A stretch of 64,000 nt of DNA from Arctopsyche grandis (taxonomy: Eukaryota > Arthropoda > Insecta > Trichoptera > Hydropsychidae). The stretch is from NCBI RefSeq assembly GCF_051622035.1, contig NC_135365.1, forward strand, positions 29,512,001 to 29,576,000, read 5' to 3'. The position numbers and the translations under genes were made by a program. The notes beneath the pieces were generated by a model, which saw nothing but the letters and a program-made list of their open reading frames with translations, was not told the origin of the DNA and searched no databases. Below, piece after piece: positions 63,636 through 64,000 of the stretch; position 1 is the stretch's first letter; each line of letters opens with the position of its first letter.

Positions 63636-64000
63636 ACTATACCTTATCCAACCTAACCTAACCATCACCGAAAATAGAGAATTCGACATTGCCAAAATAT
63701 CAACAAAAAGTTCTTATCCTACCAAACCTCACCCATCTGAACCTAACCATCACCGAAATCAAAGAATTGGACATTAATAAAATATCCACAAAACGTGCTT
63801 ACCTCACAATACCTAACCCAACCTAACCTAACTATCACCGAAGTCAGAGAATTCGACATTGCCAAAATATCCACAAAAAGTTCTTATCCTACCAAACCTC
63901 ACCCATCTGAACCTAACCATCACCGAAATCGAAGAAATAGACATTGCCAAAATATCCACAAAACGTGCTTACCTCACTATACCTTATCCAACCTAACCTA

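Larger units (their letters stand above)
32661..64000. repeat. Satellite B array (170-bp dimer of 85-bp halves)
   Basis: About 184 tandem units fill the last 31.3 kb and run off the window. Half 1 starts TCACCGAAGTCAGAGAATTC and ends in ACCCATCTGAACCTAACCA. Half 2 starts TCACCGAAATCAAAGAATTG and ends in CCTAACCCAACCTAACCTAA. The GAATTC in half 1 gives an EcoRI site in most units. Variants mark higher-order units: ATTAATAAAAT in place of ATTGCGAAAAT, TCCAACATTG in place of TTCGACATTG, and GAAGAAATGG in place of CAAAGAATTGG. The 170-bp period is not a multiple of three, so no long frame can run through it. Confidence 0.97.

Noticed and set aside
32791-63661. Well over a hundred open frames of 60-130 codons on the plus strand of satellite B
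   Set aside because: They are the same frame fragments repeated every 170 bp in overlapping phases. The period is not a multiple of three, there is no consistent start context, and the variants between copies include frameshifts and stops.
18751-64000. CRISPR-like array, because of regular repeats
   Set aside because: There are no unique spacers between short repeats. The whole unit is repeated, there are no cas genes, and the context is an animal genome.
32661-64000. True telomere array
   Set aside because: CCTAA pentamers make up only a small part of each 170-bp unit, never form a long pure run here, and read in the opposite direction to that expected for a right-hand chromosome end.
1-64000. 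A new defence system, gene cluster or endogenous virus
   Set aside because: Apart from one metabolic regulator gene, every recognisable coding sequence is a transposon gene or remnant. No envelope, capsid, nuclease-effector or toxin-like gene is visible.

Overview
This window looks like part of an insect chromosome. The evidence is one recognisable animal gene (an insect-type glycogen-targeting subunit of protein phosphatase 1), several insect-type transposons (hAT, Tc1-like, Jockey/CR1-like non-LTR elements, a solo LTR, a tRNA-derived SINE), an AT-rich background full of the palindrome TACATATGTA, and telomere-type CCTAA pentamers built into satellite DNA. The order of insect cannot be decided from the sequence alone. 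There is no operon, prokaryotic gene, CRISPR array or phage.

Positions 1 to about 9.7 kb are AT-rich non-coding DNA carrying old mobile elements: a foldback element (1091-1333), a decayed hAT element with a perfect 8-bp target duplication (1461-2740), a solo LTR with a 4-bp duplication (3182-3590), a Jockey-type reverse transcriptase scrap (4018-4325) and a SINE-like unit (9221-9480). A GC-richer stretch at 4.79-4.89 kb holds a near-textbook Inr plus DPE core promoter reading rightwards, and 7660-7728 has the splice signals of a small non-coding exon. I infer, without transcript evidence, that both belong to the long 5' untranslated part of the gene that follows.

The one host gene is the Gbs-76A/PPP1R3-like gene (CDS 10014-11480). 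It has a PP1-docking motif (KIVRF) followed by a CBM21 glycogen-binding domain. Just downstream lies a complete hAT transposon (11897-14798) with matching terminal inverted repeats, an 8-bp target duplication and an uninterrupted 726-residue transposase. From 14.8 to 18.7 kb the sequence is AT-rich with only Tc1-like remnants.

From about 18.75 kb to the end (about 45 kb, 70% of the window) the sequence is satellite DNA. Satellite A (18.75-22.4 and 27.7-32.66 kb) has a unit of about 150 bp made of two related halves. It is split by a 5'-truncated non-LTR retrotransposon (22407-27712, minus strand), which is itself split by a 2.1-kb insertion (24325-26416) built from about 150-bp repeats that each carry ACCGGAAGT. 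Satellite B (32.66-64 kb) has a 170-bp unit of two 85-bp halves. A and B are homologous and meet in register at about 32.66 kb. Both carry CCTAA pentamers in every unit. Satellite B shows higher-order periods (855, 1874, 2044 bp) and a recent large duplication at an offset of 4769 bp. The many short open frames in the satellites are by-products of repetition, not genes.
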